A stretch of DNA of 6,201 nt from contig CANRDG010000105.1 of the NCBI GenBank assembly GCA_947629275.1, positions 1 through 6,201 of the forward strand, written 5' to 3'. Below are positions 5,889 to 6,201 of the stretch, piece after piece. Numbering within the stretch: the stretch's first letter is position 1; each line of letters opens with the position of its first letter. Origin of the DNA: an uncultured Clostridia bacterium. GTDB taxonomy: Bacteria; Bacillota; Clostridia; Oscillospirales; Ruminococcaceae. The notes under the pieces were generated by a model. That model was not told where the DNA came from. It saw nothing but the letters and a program-made list of their open reading frames with translations, and searched no databases. The translations under genes and the position numbers were made by a program.

Positions 5889-6201
5889 ATGGCTTTTGAA
5901 GGACTTTCGGATAAGCTGGGCGGCGTTTTCAAGCGGCTGCGTTCACGCGGACGTCTGACGGAGAGCGACGTTAAAGAGGCTATGCGCGAGGTAAAACTTG
6001 CTTTGATAGAGGCGGACGTAAGCTACAAGGTAACAAAAGACTTTGTAAACAAAGTTACCGAGAGAGCTATAGGCGAGGACGTTCTGAAAAGCCTTACGCC
6101 GGCACAGCAGGTCATAAAGATAGTAAACGAGGAGCTTATTGCTCTTATGGGCTCGGGCGACCCGAGGATAAACATACCAAGCAAGGGAGCTTGCATCATA
6201 A
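5889..6201 (+). CDS. ffh: Signal recognition particle GTPase Ffh (SRP54), 3' end missing
   Basis: The first 104 residues of Ffh are visible and the frame is open at the right edge. Ffh binds the 4.5S/scRNA and signal sequences on ribosomes and hands them to the FtsY receptor at the membrane. The visible part is the four-helix N domain (MAFEGLSDKLGGVFKRL, GRLTESDVKEAMREVKLALIEADV with the conserved ALLEADV-type motif at 38-44, then YKVTKDFVNKV). The fragment ends at PSKGACII, just before the expected P-loop of the G domain. AGGAGGT at 5877-5883 lies 5 bases before ATG, an almost ideal ribosome binding site. The gene follows ylxM by 20 bases in the usual order. Confidence 0.97.
   Translation, partial: MAFEGLSDKLGGVFKRLRSRGRLTESDVKEAMREVKLALIEADVSYKVTKDFVNKVTERAIGEDVLKSLTPAQQVIKIVNEELIALMGSGDPRINIPSKGACII

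Overview
The window looks like a chromosomal segment of an anaerobic gut or rumen member of the Clostridia, most likely Ruminococcus or a close relative in Oscillospiraceae. The evidence is a type I dockerin ending in the C-terminal Leu-Trp often seen in that group, a cohesin-like domain in the next gene, strong Gram-positive ribosome binding sites, and a ylxM-ffh pair. The genus is an inference; no rRNA or other taxonomic marker is present.

Region 1 (1-3322, + strand) is a two-gene surface-protein unit. The first gene enters from the left edge. It encodes the C-terminal end of a GH25 muramidase domain, a Big_2-type Ig domain, an Ig/MBG-like domain that appears to be split by an inserted SH3-like domain, a second intact MBG-like domain, a carboxypeptidase-regulatory-like domain, and a dockerin with two calcium loops. 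The second gene starts 35 bases later and encodes a signal peptide, a cohesin-like domain, a Big_2 domain, four CxxC-containing repeats, a Ser/Asp/Glu-rich linker and a C-terminal membrane helix. A dockerin-tagged wall hydrolase next to a membrane-held cohesin suggests a small self-contained cohesin-dockerin system at the cell surface. This is the most interesting part of the window. A hairpin with a T-tract on each strand closes the unit and also serves the convergent genes.

Region 2 (3334-5234, - strand) holds an aldo/keto reductase followed 14 bases later by nadA (quinolinate synthase, de novo NAD synthesis). They are probably cotranscribed. The nadB and nadC genes are not in the window.

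Region 3 (5235-6201) starts with a 223-bp divergent intergenic region. It carries a perfect-consensus sigma-A promoter (TTGACA, 17 bp, TATAAT) and a 7-bp inverted repeat at the predicted transcription start. This promoter drives ylxM and then ffh, which runs off the right edge: the regulator-like YlxM protein and the SRP54 GTPase of the signal recognition particle. Their link to region 1 is only general (SRP serves membrane and some secreted proteins).
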